Shown here: positions 32,469 to 40,430 of the stretch, in pieces
How positions within the stretch are numbered: the first letter of the stretch is position 1
Layout of the letters: each line of letters begins with the position of its first letter
Source of the DNA: Pseudaquabacterium terrae
GTDB lineage: Bacteria > Pseudomonadota > Gammaproteobacteria > Burkholderiales > Burkholderiaceae_C
Length of the DNA stretch: 64,000 bases
Direction of reading: 5' to 3'
Assembly (NCBI RefSeq): GCF_013266755.1
Contig: NZ_JABRWJ010000010.1
Location: 62,001-126,000, forward strand
Position numbers and translations under genes: made by a program
The notes under the pieces: model-generated
Told to the model about the DNA's origin: nothing
Seen by the model: the letters and a program-made list of their open reading frames with translations, nothing else
The model's database searches: none

Positions 32469-33434
32469 TCACTCCGGATTGATTCCAGCCTTGCGCACGA
32501 CGTCAGCCCACTGCGTGACTTCGCTGCGCATGAACGTGCGCAGCTCGTCGGGGGTCGATGCTCTCACCTCGATGCCCAGCGTGGTGAGTCGCTCGCGCGT
32601 GGCCGGATGGGCCAGCGCTGCGGCCACCTCGCGGTTGAGTCGTTGAACGATCTCGGTCGGCGTCGTTGCCGGTGCCACCAGCGCCCACCATTGGCTGAAC
32701 ACCATGCCGGGAATCCCGGCCTCCGAAGCGGTGGGCACGTTGGGCAGCGCCGCGACGCGGGATGGCCCCGTCACCATCAGCGCCGATATCTTTCCCGCGC
32801 CGAGCAGCGGCGCACCGCTGGCCAGCGTCGAGAAATGGCTCGACACCAGGCCCGCGGCGACATCGACCAGGGCTGGCGCAGAACCGCGGTACGGAATGGG
32901 ATTGATCTTCACGCGCGTCGCTGCGGCGAACAGCTCGCCCGCGAGATGGCTGACGGTGCCGTTGCCGCTGTGCGCCAGCGGCAGCGGCGTGGCGCTGGCC
33001 CGTCCGTCCTTGAGGAATTCCTGGATGCCACCGCTGCGGTATTGCGATGCGTTGACGAACAGCAGCAGTGGCGACGTGCCGAGCATCGAGACCGGCGTGA
33101 AGTCGCGCAGCAGGTCGTACGGCATCTTGATGAACACCGCGGGCGCGATCGCGTGGGGCAATTCGACGATGGCAATCGTGTGGCCATCGGGTGCCGACCG
33201 GGCAGCCGCCTCGGTGCCGATGCGCCCGGAGCCGCCCGAGCGGTTGTCCACCACGACGCTCTGGCCCATGGTTTCGCTCATGTGCTGCGCGACGGCCCGG
33301 GCGACGGCGTCGGTGCTGCCGCCGGCCGCCCAGGGCACGATCAGGCGGATGGGTCGGTCGGGGTAAGCGGCTTGAGCGTTGAAAGCGAACAATGAGCCGG
33401 CGATAAGCAAGGCCTGGAGCGGGCGGATCGGCAT
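32469..33434 (-). CDS. Bug-type periplasmic solute-binding protein (TTT family)
   Basis: A 321-residue exported receptor with a signal peptide at residues 1-22 (LQALLIAGSLFAFNAQA). It then starts YPDRPIRLIVPWAAGGSTDAV, the hallmark of tripartite tricarboxylate transporter (Bug) receptors. VVDNRSGGSGRIGTEA and IPYRGSAPALVDVAAG follow. No membrane subunits (TctA/TctB) are nearby, which is common in Burkholderiales. The substrate is probably a carboxylate or amino acid fed to the two neighbouring enzymes. It ends 9 bases before the AceE-like gene. Confidence 0.9.
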   Translation of the reverse strand: MPIRPLQALLIAGSLFAFNAQAAYPDRPIRLIVPWAAGGSTDAVARAVAQHMSETMGQSVVVDNRSGGSGRIGTEAAARSAPDGHTIAIVELPHAIAPAVFIKMPYDLLRDFTPVSMLGTSPLLLFVNASQYRSGGIQEFLKDGRASATPLPLAHSGNGTVSHLAGELFAAATRVKINPIPYRGSAPALVDVAAGLVSSHFSTLASGAPLLGAGKISALMVTGPSRVAALPNVPTASEAGIPGMVFSQWWALVAPATTPTEIVQRLNREVAAALAHPATRERLTTLGIEVRASTPDELRTFMRSEVTQWADVVRKAGINPE

Positions 33435-33469
33435 TGACGGTTCCTGGTGGCGGGAATGGGATGGATGGG

Positions 33470-34663
33470 CTACTGCGCGACATGAAAGCTGTCGCGATCG
33501 CCTCGGGCAGTCAGCAGCAGCAGGGCATGGTCCGACGGCGCGATGTCGCCTTGCCTGCGCAGGCTCGCCAGTGCGCCGACACCCGCGCCGGCGCACAGCT
33601 CGACCCACAAGCCCTGGGCTGCCAGCTGAGAGACACCCTTGGCGGCTTCCGCGTCATTGACGACGACGGCGCCACCGCCGGATTGGCGGACCGCAAGCTC
33701 CTGCTGCAGCGTGACGGTGCTGCCGGCAATCGAGGACTGGGCCGTCAGCCCTTCGAACTCCGATTGAAGCGGAGCACCGGCCAGCACGCGGCTCAAGCGC
33801 GGAAAGGGTTCGACCGCCCAGAGCTTCGGCATGTGCGGGATGAGGCCCGCCGCCAGCAAGTCGCGCAGGCCGCTGTGCAGGCCCCAGAGCAGGTCGCCTC
33901 GTGCGGTAGGAACGATGATGTGGTCTGGCAGGCAAGCGTCGGCCGCGCACTCGAGCGCCACGGCGCGGTAGGCCTCGACGCAGAAGACCGAGCTGCCAAT
34001 GGCGGGTACGTGGTAGTTCGTGAGGGCAAATGCGCCCTCGCTTTCGACCTGCCGGCGCACATGTTCCCATCGGTCGCGGCTTCGATCGAATAGCACGCGC
34101 TTTGCTCCGAAGCGGGAGAGCGCCCGCACATAGGGCTCGGGCATCTGGCGATACGTCGCGACCTCGCAGCGAAGGCCCGCAACCGCGCAATAGACGGCCG
34201 CTGAAACGGCGGCATTGCCGCTCGACGCCAGCACGACGGTGCGCGCGCCGACATCCAGCGCCCGGTTGATGCCCTGTGCCGACATGCGGTCCTTGTGCGA
34301 GCCGGTCGGGTTCATCGCCTCGACCTTGGCACTCAGCTGCCGCACGCCCAGCTCGCGCGCCAGCCGCGGAAGGTCCATGCAGGGCGTGTTGCCTTCGGCC
34401 AGCGAGATGCCCTGCGTGTACGGCAGCCATGCCCCCCACCTATAACCTGAGCTGGCGGGCTGAAGGGTCTTCGGCAGTGCGCCGTACACGACCTCCAGAC
34501 TGGCGGGGGTGCCTCGGCCGGCGCATTCCGGGCAGCCCGTGGGCATGTCCTGCAACGGATATCGGCGCGTGCAGCCCATGCAGCGCAGGCCGGCCATCGC
34601 ATTGCGTCTGATCGAAGCCGGCCTCGCCGCGCTGTCGTCCACAGTCAAGAAGCGCTGATTCAT
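33470..34663 (-). CDS. threonine synthase-like PLP enzyme with zinc ribbon
   Basis: A 397-residue fold type II PLP enzyme. An N-terminal CMGC...CPEC zinc ribbon lies at about residues 28-48. The PLP lysine is in NPTGSHKDRMS at about residue 123, SSGNAA binds the cofactor phosphate or substrate, and the C-terminal glycine-rich region is ELCAGAGVGALASL. Zinc-ribbon members of this group include threonine synthases and threonine dehydratase-like enzymes. Because it sits with an AceE-like E1, one route is amino acid to 2-oxobutanoate, then oxidative decarboxylation; this is inference. It is divergent from a LysR gene, with a perfect LysR box between. Confidence 0.85.
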   Translation of the reverse strand: MNQRFLTVDDSAARPASIRRNAMAGLRCMGCTRRYPLQDMPTGCPECAGRGTPASLEVVYGALPKTLQPASSGYRWGAWLPYTQGISLAEGNTPCMDLPRLARELGVRQLSAKVEAMNPTGSHKDRMSAQGINRALDVGARTVVLASSGNAAVSAAVYCAVAGLRCEVATYRQMPEPYVRALSRFGAKRVLFDRSRDRWEHVRRQVESEGAFALTNYHVPAIGSSVFCVEAYRAVALECAADACLPDHIIVPTARGDLLWGLHSGLRDLLAAGLIPHMPKLWAVEPFPRLSRVLAGAPLQSEFEGLTAQSSIAGSTVTLQQELAVRQSGGGAVVVNDAEAAKGVSQLAAQGLWVELCAGAGVGALASLRRQGDIAPSDHALLLLTARGDRDSFHVAQ

Positions 34664-34719
34664 GAGCAGATGGTAGGAACGATCGGCCCTCCTGTGGTCT
34701 CGACTCTTCCAACTCTAGA

Positions 34720-34734
34720 ATAAGTGAAACTTAT
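34720..34734. promoter_or_regulatory. LysR box between thrC-like and lysR genes
   Basis: ATAAGT-GAA-ACTTAT is a perfect inverted repeat of the T-N11-A type used by LysR regulators. It stands 14 bases before the LysR ATG and just upstream of TAGAGT (34717-34712, minus), a likely -10 for the threonine synthase-like gene. The regulator probably controls both directions from here. Confidence 0.7.
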
Positions 34735-34748
34735 GCGAGGGCACGCTG

Positions 34749-35678
34749 ATGCAGGATCCCAAAGAGGTCAGCGCACGTCAGATCGAAGTCTTTCGCATGG
34801 TCATGCGGCTGGGCACGGCCAACCGTGCCGCCGCTGCGCTGCACGTCAGCCAGCCGGCCGTGACACAGATCCTTCAACAGTTCGAAGGCCGATCCGGCCT
34901 CAAGCTGTTCGAGCGCCGCAAGGGCAAGCTGGTGCCGACGCCGGAGGCGCATGCCTTGATGGAGGAGGTGGAGCGGGTCTACGAGGGGCTCGATGCGGTG
35001 CAGCGCAAGATCCTTGCACTGCAGACGCATGCCGAGACCGTGCTGCGAATCGGCTCACTGCATGCCCTGGCGGCCAGTGTCATGCCGTGGGCGTTGACCG
35101 AGTTCCAGCGCAGTTATCCGCGGACCCGATGCCAGTTGCTGGTGGACAGCTCGAGGGGCTTGCGAGAGAGCTTGCTTCAAGGCGCGGTCGACATGGCGTT
35201 TCTTGGCGACGAGGCGGACACCAGCGGCCTGATCTCCTCGCTCTTCTACGAGGTAGCGGCCGTGTGCGTCCTGCCTGCGGCCCACCCGATGGCGCGCAGG
35301 GCTTCGCTGCAGATTCAGGACCTGCGAGAGGTGCCGCTGGTGGCGCTGTCGCCGCTGGATCCTGCGCAGCGGCGCCTGGAAGCGGCCTTTGCGCAGCAGG
35401 GCATCGAACCGCGCTTCGTGATCGAAACCCCCTTCAGCGCGACGCAGTGTGCGCTGGTGCTGGCAGGCGCCGGACTGGCCGTGACGAATCCGCTGGTGGC
35501 GCGAGAGTTCGTCGCGCTCGGCCTGCGCTGCATTCCGCTGGCGTTCGAACTGCACTTTCGTGCGCTGCTGGCTTTCAATCCCCGCCTGCCCCAGTCACGC
35601 GCGGCGCAGGAGTTCGTCAGCCTGTGCCGCCGAGAGGTCACCCTGCGCGTCCGACCCGCGTGGAGCATGGTGGGCTGA
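34749..35678 (+). CDS. LysR-type transcriptional regulator
   Basis: A 309-residue regulator. The helix-turn-helix is at about residues 10-65 (SARQIEVFRMVMRLGTANRAA, HVSQPAVTQILQQFE), and the two-lobed effector domain occupies residues 95-300. It is divergent from the threonine synthase-like gene, with an 85-base gap and a perfect T-N11-A box, so it most likely activates that operon in response to the transported compound. The next gene on its strand begins 168 bases later behind a separate promoter. Confidence 0.92.
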   Translation: MQDPKEVSARQIEVFRMVMRLGTANRAAAALHVSQPAVTQILQQFEGRSGLKLFERRKGKLVPTPEAHALMEEVERVYEGLDAVQRKILALQTHAETVLRIGSLHALAASVMPWALTEFQRSYPRTRCQLLVDSSRGLRESLLQGAVDMAFLGDEADTSGLISSLFYEVAAVCVLPAAHPMARRASLQIQDLREVPLVALSPLDPAQRRLEAAFAQQGIEPRFVIETPFSATQCALVLAGAGLAVTNPLVAREFVALGLRCIPLAFELHFRALLAFNPRLPQSRAAQEFVSLCRREVTLRVRPAWSMVG

Positions 35679-35741
35679 CGACCTGACTCGCCGTCGTTCG
35701 GTGAGATCGGCCGCGTGTGCGGTCGCGCCGCTTGATTGACT

Positions 35742-35756
35742 TTTGCTCAATCGAAG
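35742..35756 (+). promoter_or_regulatory. shared 15-bp promoter motif, copy A
   Basis: TTTGCTCAATCGAAG lies 91 bases before the DUF35 gene start. Copy B at 41636 (TTTGCTCAAGCGAAG) differs in one base and stands 92 bases before another gene; after each comes a related CCGCRAAYTCG or CCGCRAAYCTCG stretch. Equal spacing suggests an activator site. TTGATTGA just upstream adds an inverted match to TCAATC. The rest of the 168-base gap shows nothing else clear. Confidence 0.5.
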
Positions 35757-35846
35757 TCGCCGCAAATCTCGTTTGTGAATCGAGCTGCTGGAAACAAGAC
35801 TAGCAGCACGCCACCGATTCACCCCCGCAACGAGAGACCCCGCCCC

Positions 35847-36200
35847 ATGCCCGAACTGTCCTATCCCCTGTGGAGCACCGGACCCGAAGCCGCGCTGCTC
35901 GCCTCGCGCGATGTCGCCACCGGCGAGATCGTGTTCCCTGCGTTGCCTGCCGAGGCACCACTGGCGCATCGGCACGAGACCGTGCCCGTCGCCGACATCG
36001 GCTGCGTCTACAGCTACACGGTGATCCACCCCGGTGCGAAGACCGGCCTGGCGCCTTACGCGCTCGGCTTCGTCGACTTCCCCGGGCCGGTGCGCATCTT
36101 CGGCCGCCTGGTCGGTGCGGCGCGCCCGGTGATCGGCGCGCGCTACCGAGCGCGTCCCGACGCGAGCTTCGGCTACGTCTTCACCACTGTCGGCTCCTGA
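35847..36200 (+). CDS. DUF35 OB-fold protein lacking zinc-ribbon cysteines
   Basis: A 117-residue acyl-CoA-associated OB-fold protein. The DUF35 core is clear (GCVYSYTVIHPGA...YALGFVDFPGPVRIFGRLVG). The N-terminal segment keeps the zinc-ribbon outline (SRDVATGEIVFPALPAEAP) but the four usual Cys are missing. DUF35 proteins partner with SCP-x/Ltp2 type thiolases and bind acyl-CoA; the thiolase is the next gene, 31 bases on. The ATG at 35847 was chosen because the upstream frame is non-coding in character and carries the promoter motif. Confidence 0.85.
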   Translation: MPELSYPLWSTGPEAALLASRDVATGEIVFPALPAEAPLAHRHETVPVADIGCVYSYTVIHPGAKTGLAPYALGFVDFPGPVRIFGRLVGAARPVIGARYRARPDASFGYVFTTVGS

Positions 36201-36231
36201 GCCTCGCCACTCACCCCACCGGAAGACATCC

Positions 36232-37380
36232 ATGCAAGACATCCACATCACCGGCGGCGCCATGACGCGCTTCGGCCGCCACCCCGGCGTGTTGGCGCCC
36301 GAGCTCGCGCAGCAGGCGATCCTGAAGGCCCTGGCCGACGCCGGCGTCGGCGTGGGCGACGTGCAGGCGATCTACTGCGCCAACGTGCTCGGCGGCATGA
36401 TCCTCGGCCAACTCGTGGTGCGCGACCTCGGCTTCCGCGGCATCCCGGTCTACAACGTCGAGAACGCCTGCGCCAGCGGCGCCACCGCGGTGCACCTGGC
36501 GCGCCACGCGCTGATGGCCGGGCAATACGACACGGTGCTGGTGTTCGGCATCGAGCAACTGACCGCGCTCGGCGGCGGCACCATCCCGCTGCAGCGCAAC
36601 GACCACAAGACCGAGCTCTATGCCCGCGCCGGCATGGTGCTGCCGGCCGTCTACGCGATGCGCGGAACGCGCTTCCTGCACGAGCGCGATGCGCAGCCGG
36701 CCGACCTGGCGGCCGTGGCGGTGAAGAACCGGCACCACGGCTCGCTGAACGAATACGCGCAGCAGCGCAGCGAGACCACGATCGACGAGGTGCTGGCCTC
36801 GCGAATGATCGCCGACCCGCTGACGCTGTTGCAGTGCTGCCCGTCGCAGGTCGATGGTGCCGCCGCCGTCGTGCTCAGCACGCGCACCGATCGCGTGGCG
36901 ACGCGGCCGGTGAAGCTGCTGTCGTCGGTGGTCGTCTCGGGCCTGCGCGAGCGCGCCGACGACGACATCCTCGATGCCGAGATCACCGCGCGTGCGGCAG
37001 CCCAGGCCTACGAACAGGCCGGCGTCGCGCCGTCGGATGTCGATGTCGTCGAGCTGCACGACGCCTTCACGATCGCCGAGCTGCTGTACTACGAGGCGCT
37101 GCAGCTCGCGCCGCGCGGCGACGCGGTGGCGCTGCTGAAGTCGGGCGCAACCCGGCTCGGCGGCCGCGTGCCGGTGAACCCCAGCGGCGGGCTGCTGGCC
37201 AAGGGGCATCCGCTGGGGGCCACCGGCGTCGCGCAAATGGTCGAGGTGATGTGGCACCTGCAGGGCCGCGCCGGTACGCGCCAGGTCGCGGGCGCGCGCA
37301 TCGGGCTGACGCAATGCACCGGCGGCGGCATCGCCGGCGTCGACCACGCCGCGTCTTCGGTCCACCTGCTGGGAGTCTGA
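36232..37380 (+). CDS. SCP-x/lipid-transfer-type thiolase
   Basis: A 382-residue thiolase-fold enzyme. The nucleophile Cys lies in YNVENACASGATAV (about residue 83), catalytic His in ELHDAFTIAE and GGLLAKGHPLGATG, and a second Cys in LTQCTGGGIAG. This class lacks the long loop domain of classical degradative thiolases and pairs with DUF35 proteins for thiolysis or retro-aldol cleavage of branched or cyclic acyl-CoAs. It stands between the DUF35 and SDR genes, so it probably cleaves the chain in the pathway of this operon. Confidence 0.9.
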   Translation: MQDIHITGGAMTRFGRHPGVLAPELAQQAILKALADAGVGVGDVQAIYCANVLGGMILGQLVVRDLGFRGIPVYNVENACASGATAVHLARHALMAGQYDTVLVFGIEQLTALGGGTIPLQRNDHKTELYARAGMVLPAVYAMRGTRFLHERDAQPADLAAVAVKNRHHGSLNEYAQQRSETTIDEVLASRMIADPLTLLQCCPSQVDGAAAVVLSTRTDRVATRPVKLLSSVVVSGLRERADDDILDAEITARAAAQAYEQAGVAPSDVDVVELHDAFTIAELLYYEALQLAPRGDAVALLKSGATRLGGRVPVNPSGGLLAKGHPLGATGVAQMVEVMWHLQGRAGTRQVAGARIGLTQCTGGGIAGVDHAASSVHLLGV

Positions 37381-37382
37381 GC

Positions 37383-38153
37383 ATGAGCACGCAGAACCAA
37401 CGATTCAACGCCGGCGAAGTCGCCGTGGTGACCGGCGCCGCGCGCGGCATCGGCCTGGGCATCGCCCAGCGCCTCGCGCAGGAAGGCCTCACCGTCGCGC
37501 TGCTGGACCGCGATGCCGCGGCGCTCGACGAGGCCGTTGCCGCGCTGCAGGCCGACGGCCACCGCGCGCTCGGCGTCACGGTCGACCTGACCGACGCCAC
37601 GGGTGTCAACGATGCGATCGCCCAGGTGCTGCAGCAGGCCGGCCGCATCGACCACCTGGTCAACAACGCCGGCGCGGTGCGCGACAAGCGCTTCCTGAGC
37701 ATGACAGACGAGGACTGGGACCTGGTGATCAACACCAATCTGCGCTCGCAGTTCCTGTGCTGCCGCGCGGTGCTGCCCGGCATGGTCGAGCGGCAGTCCG
37801 GACGCATCGTCAACATCTCGTCGCGCGCCTGGCTGGGCGGTTTCGGCCAGGCCAACTACGCGTCCGCCAAGGGCGGCGTGGTGAGCCTGACGCGCTCGCT
37901 CGCGATCGAGTTCGCCGCCAAGGGCGTGACGGTCAACGCCGTGGCGCCCGGCATCGTCGACACGCCGCTGTTCCGCAACTTCGCGCCCGAGGTGCAGGCC
38001 CGGCTCAAGGACTCGGTGCCGGTGCGGCGCATCGGCAGCGCCGACGACATCGCCAACGCGGTGGTCTTCTTCCTCGACCCGATGGCCTCGTACGTCACCG
38101 GCCAGACGCTGTACGTCTGCGGTGGCCGCAGCCTGTCGTCGCCGAGCGTGTGA
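37383..38153 (+). CDS. short-chain dehydrogenase/reductase
   Basis: A 256-residue NAD(P)-dependent oxidoreductase. The Rossmann motif is VVTGAARGIGLGIA (about 15-28), NNAG is at about 91, the catalytic Ser lies in NISSRAW and Tyr/Lys in YASAKGG. Asp in LLDRDAAA after strand 2 favours NAD. The expected role is 3-hydroxyacyl-CoA oxidation, judged by the flanking thiolase and enoyl-CoA hydratase. It starts two bases after the thiolase stop. Confidence 0.92.
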   Translation: MSTQNQRFNAGEVAVVTGAARGIGLGIAQRLAQEGLTVALLDRDAAALDEAVAALQADGHRALGVTVDLTDATGVNDAIAQVLQQAGRIDHLVNNAGAVRDKRFLSMTDEDWDLVINTNLRSQFLCCRAVLPGMVERQSGRIVNISSRAWLGGFGQANYASAKGGVVSLTRSLAIEFAAKGVTVNAVAPGIVDTPLFRNFAPEVQARLKDSVPVRRIGSADDIANAVVFFLDPMASYVTGQTLYVCGGRSLSSPSV

Positions 38154-38164
38154 GGGGAGGTCGA

Positions 38165-38974
38165 ATGATGAACTCCATCCGATTCGACGCGCAGGACGGC
38201 GTCGGGATCATCACGATCGACCGGCCCGATGCGATGAATGCACTCGGCATCGAGACGCTGCGCGCGCTGCGGGCCGCGCTGGTCGAGCTGCGCGACCGCA
38301 GTGACCTGCGCGTCGCCGTGCTCACCGGCGCCGGCACGCGCGCGTTCTGCGCCGGCGCCGACCTCAAGGGCACGCGCGCTTCGCCCGCCTCGTATGCCGA
38401 AGCCGTGTTCCGCAGCACCGAGGCCGCGGCGGACCTCGGCCTGTACATCCGGCTGATGGACCTGGCCGAGCTGGGCCTGAACAAGCCGATGATCGCGGCG
38501 ATCAACGGCCACTGCCTCGGCGCGGGCCTGGAGCTGGCGCTGCAGTGCGACCTGCGCATCGCGTCGGCCACTGCGCAGTTCGGCTTGCCGGAAGCACGCG
38601 TCGGTTCGATCCCGGCCGTCGGCGGCCTGCATCGGCTGCTGAGGGCGGTGCCGCCGGCGCATGCGATGCAGATGGCCCTGACCGGCGAACGCATCGGCGC
38701 CGCGCACGCGCAGCACATCGGCCTGGTCAGCGAGGTGGTCGAGCCGGCAGCGCTGCTCGACCGTGCGCTCGCGCTCGCCGCCGCCATCGCGGCCAACGCG
38801 CCGCTGGCGGTGCAGGCGATCAAGCGGCTGTCGCGGCAGACGCTGCATTTGAGTGATAGCGATGCACAGCAGCTCACCGAGCTGACCTGGGGCGCGCTGC
38901 GGGATACGCAGGACCGGATCGAAGGGCGCCAGGCCTTCGCCGACAAGCGGGCGCCGGTGTTCGCCGGACGCTGA
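38165..38974 (+). CDS. enoyl-CoA hydratase/isomerase family protein
   Basis: A 269-residue crotonase-fold enzyme. The oxyanion-hole segments are AFCAGADLKG (about 61-70) and GHCLGAGLELALQCDLRIA (about 119-137). The glycine/glutamate region PEARVGSIPAVGG suggests hydratase chemistry with one acidic residue. GGGGAGG upstream supports the ATG at 38165 (a second ATG follows at once). It should hydrate an enoyl-CoA made earlier in the pathway, and lies 11 bases after the SDR gene. Confidence 0.92.
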   Translation: MMNSIRFDAQDGVGIITIDRPDAMNALGIETLRALRAALVELRDRSDLRVAVLTGAGTRAFCAGADLKGTRASPASYAEAVFRSTEAAADLGLYIRLMDLAELGLNKPMIAAINGHCLGAGLELALQCDLRIASATAQFGLPEARVGSIPAVGGLHRLLRAVPPAHAMQMALTGERIGAAHAQHIGLVSEVVEPAALLDRALALAAAIAANAPLAVQAIKRLSRQTLHLSDSDAQQLTELTWGALRDTQDRIEGRQAFADKRAPVFAGR

Positions 38975-39001
38975 ATCGATCATTGCCTTCGAAGGATCAC
39001 C

Positions 39002-39994
39002 ATGAACTCTCTCCGACTCCCGCGACGGAACGTCGTGCTTGCCGCGGCCCTGCTGGCTGGCGTCGCCGCCGCACCGGCGCTCGGCCAGTCCACCTTTGCG
39101 CAACAGAAGCCGATCACGCTCGTCGTGCCGTTCGCCCCCGGCGGCGGCAACGACATCCTGGCCCGGGCCCTTGCGCCGCGCATGGCGCAGCTGCTGGGCC
39201 AGACCATCGTCATCGAGAACAAGCCCGGGGCCGGCGGCAACATCGGCGCCGACCAGGTGGCCCGCGCGGCACCCGACGGCCACACGCTGGTCATCGCGTC
39301 GAGCCAGGTGACGATGAATCCGTTCCTCGACATGAAGGTGCCCTTCCGCATCGAGCACGACTTCGAGCCGGTCGGGCTGATCGCGTCGGTGCCGCTGCTG
39401 CTGGTGGCCCATCCGCAGCAGCCCTACAAGACCTTGCCGGAGTTCCTGGCCTACACCCGCTCCAACCCCGGCAAGTTGAGCTACAGCAGCCCCGGCAACG
39501 GCACGCCGCAGCATCTGGCCGGCGAGGTGTTCGCCAAGCTCGCCAAGGCCGAGATGCTGCACGTGCCGTACCGCGGCACCGGCCCGTCGATCTCGGACCT
39601 GGTGGCCGGACAGGTGCAGATCTCGTTCGCGACCTATGCGTCTGCGGCGCCCTTCGTGCAATCGGGCAAGCTGCGCGCGATCGGTGTGGCCGGCCAGAAG
39701 CGCTCGGCGCTGATGCCCGAGCTGCTGACCTTCGGCGACGCGGGCATGAAGAACTACGAAGCCAGCCTCTGGTACAGCCTGCTGGCCCCGGCGAAGACGC
39801 CGAAAGCGGTGGTCGACAAGCTCAACACGGCGATGGTCTCAGCACTCCAGGATCCGGCGGTGAGCCGGCAGCTCGCGCAACAGGGTTTCGAGACGCAGAG
39901 CTCGACGCCGGCAGCGCTCAAGACCTTCATCGCCAGCGAACTGCAGCGTTGGGAACGCGTCATCAAGGACCACCAGATCAAGGTGGCGCCATGA
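39002..39994 (+). CDS. Bug-type periplasmic solute-binding protein (TTT family)
   Basis: A 330-residue receptor with a signal peptide at residues 1-28 (RRNVVLAAALLAGVAAAPALG). The Bug pattern follows: KPITLVVPFAPGGGNDILAR, VIENKPGAGGNIGADQVARA, VPYRGTGPSISDLVAGQ. It very probably binds the acid that the surrounding CoA enzymes degrade. No transporter membrane genes are in the operon. The thioesterase start overlaps its stop by four bases. Confidence 0.92.
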   Translation: MNSLRLPRRNVVLAAALLAGVAAAPALGQSTFAQQKPITLVVPFAPGGGNDILARALAPRMAQLLGQTIVIENKPGAGGNIGADQVARAAPDGHTLVIASSQVTMNPFLDMKVPFRIEHDFEPVGLIASVPLLLVAHPQQPYKTLPEFLAYTRSNPGKLSYSSPGNGTPQHLAGEVFAKLAKAEMLHVPYRGTGPSISDLVAGQVQISFATYASAAPFVQSGKLRAIGVAGQKRSALMPELLTFGDAGMKNYEASLWYSLLAPAKTPKAVVDKLNTAMVSALQDPAVSRQLAQQGFETQSSTPAALKTFIASELQRWERVIKDHQIKVAP

Positions 39995-40425
39995 GTGCCG
40001 CGCTGCTGGATGGTGTCGCCGATGTCGCTGCAGCGGCCGACAACCCGCTGCTGCAGCACCTGGCGATCCGGCTCGTCGATATCGCCGCCGGACGGGCGAG
40101 CTTCGAGCTCGACGTGCAGCCGCGCCACCTGAACCGCCAGCGCAAGCTGCAAGGCGGCGTGGTCGCGACCTTGCTCGACGCGGCCTGCGGGTACGCCGGC
40201 CTGGTGGCAGCCGATGGCGACGCGCTCGGTCATGCGGTGACCGTGACGCTGAACATCAACTACCTCGCGAGCGCGGGCGTTGGCCGGCTGCGCGCCACGG
40301 GCCGCGTGACGCGCCGCGGCCGCTCGCTGTATTTCGCCAGCGGCGAATTGGTCGACTCGTCCGGCCAGCTGATTGCGACCGCGCAGGGCGCGTTCAAGCG
40401 CAGCGCCCATCCCACGGAGGCTTGA
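39991..40425 (+). CDS. PaaI-type hotdog-fold thioesterase
   Basis: A 144-residue hotdog protein. The signature NRQRKLQGGVVATLLDAACGYAG (about residues 45-67) holds the conserved HGG-like turn, here QGG, and the Asp/Cys of the central helix. VTVTLNINYLASAG and GRVTRRGRSLYFASGEL form the sheet. Such enzymes free CoA from dead-end thioesters. Start fixed by ATGA overlap with the Bug gene. Confidence 0.88.
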   Translation: MSAALLDGVADVAAAADNPLLQHLAIRLVDIAAGRASFELDVQPRHLNRQRKLQGGVVATLLDAACGYAGLVAADGDALGHAVTVTLNINYLASAGVGRLRATGRVTRRGRSLYFASGELVDSSGQLIATAQGAFKRSAHPTEA

Positions 40426-40430
40426 ACACG

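Noticed and set aside
35731-35755. FNR-type box before the DUF35 gene (TTGAC...GCTCAA)
   Set aside because: The half sites are seven bases apart (TTGA-N7-TCAA) instead of six, and the neighbouring genes are not anaerobic functions.
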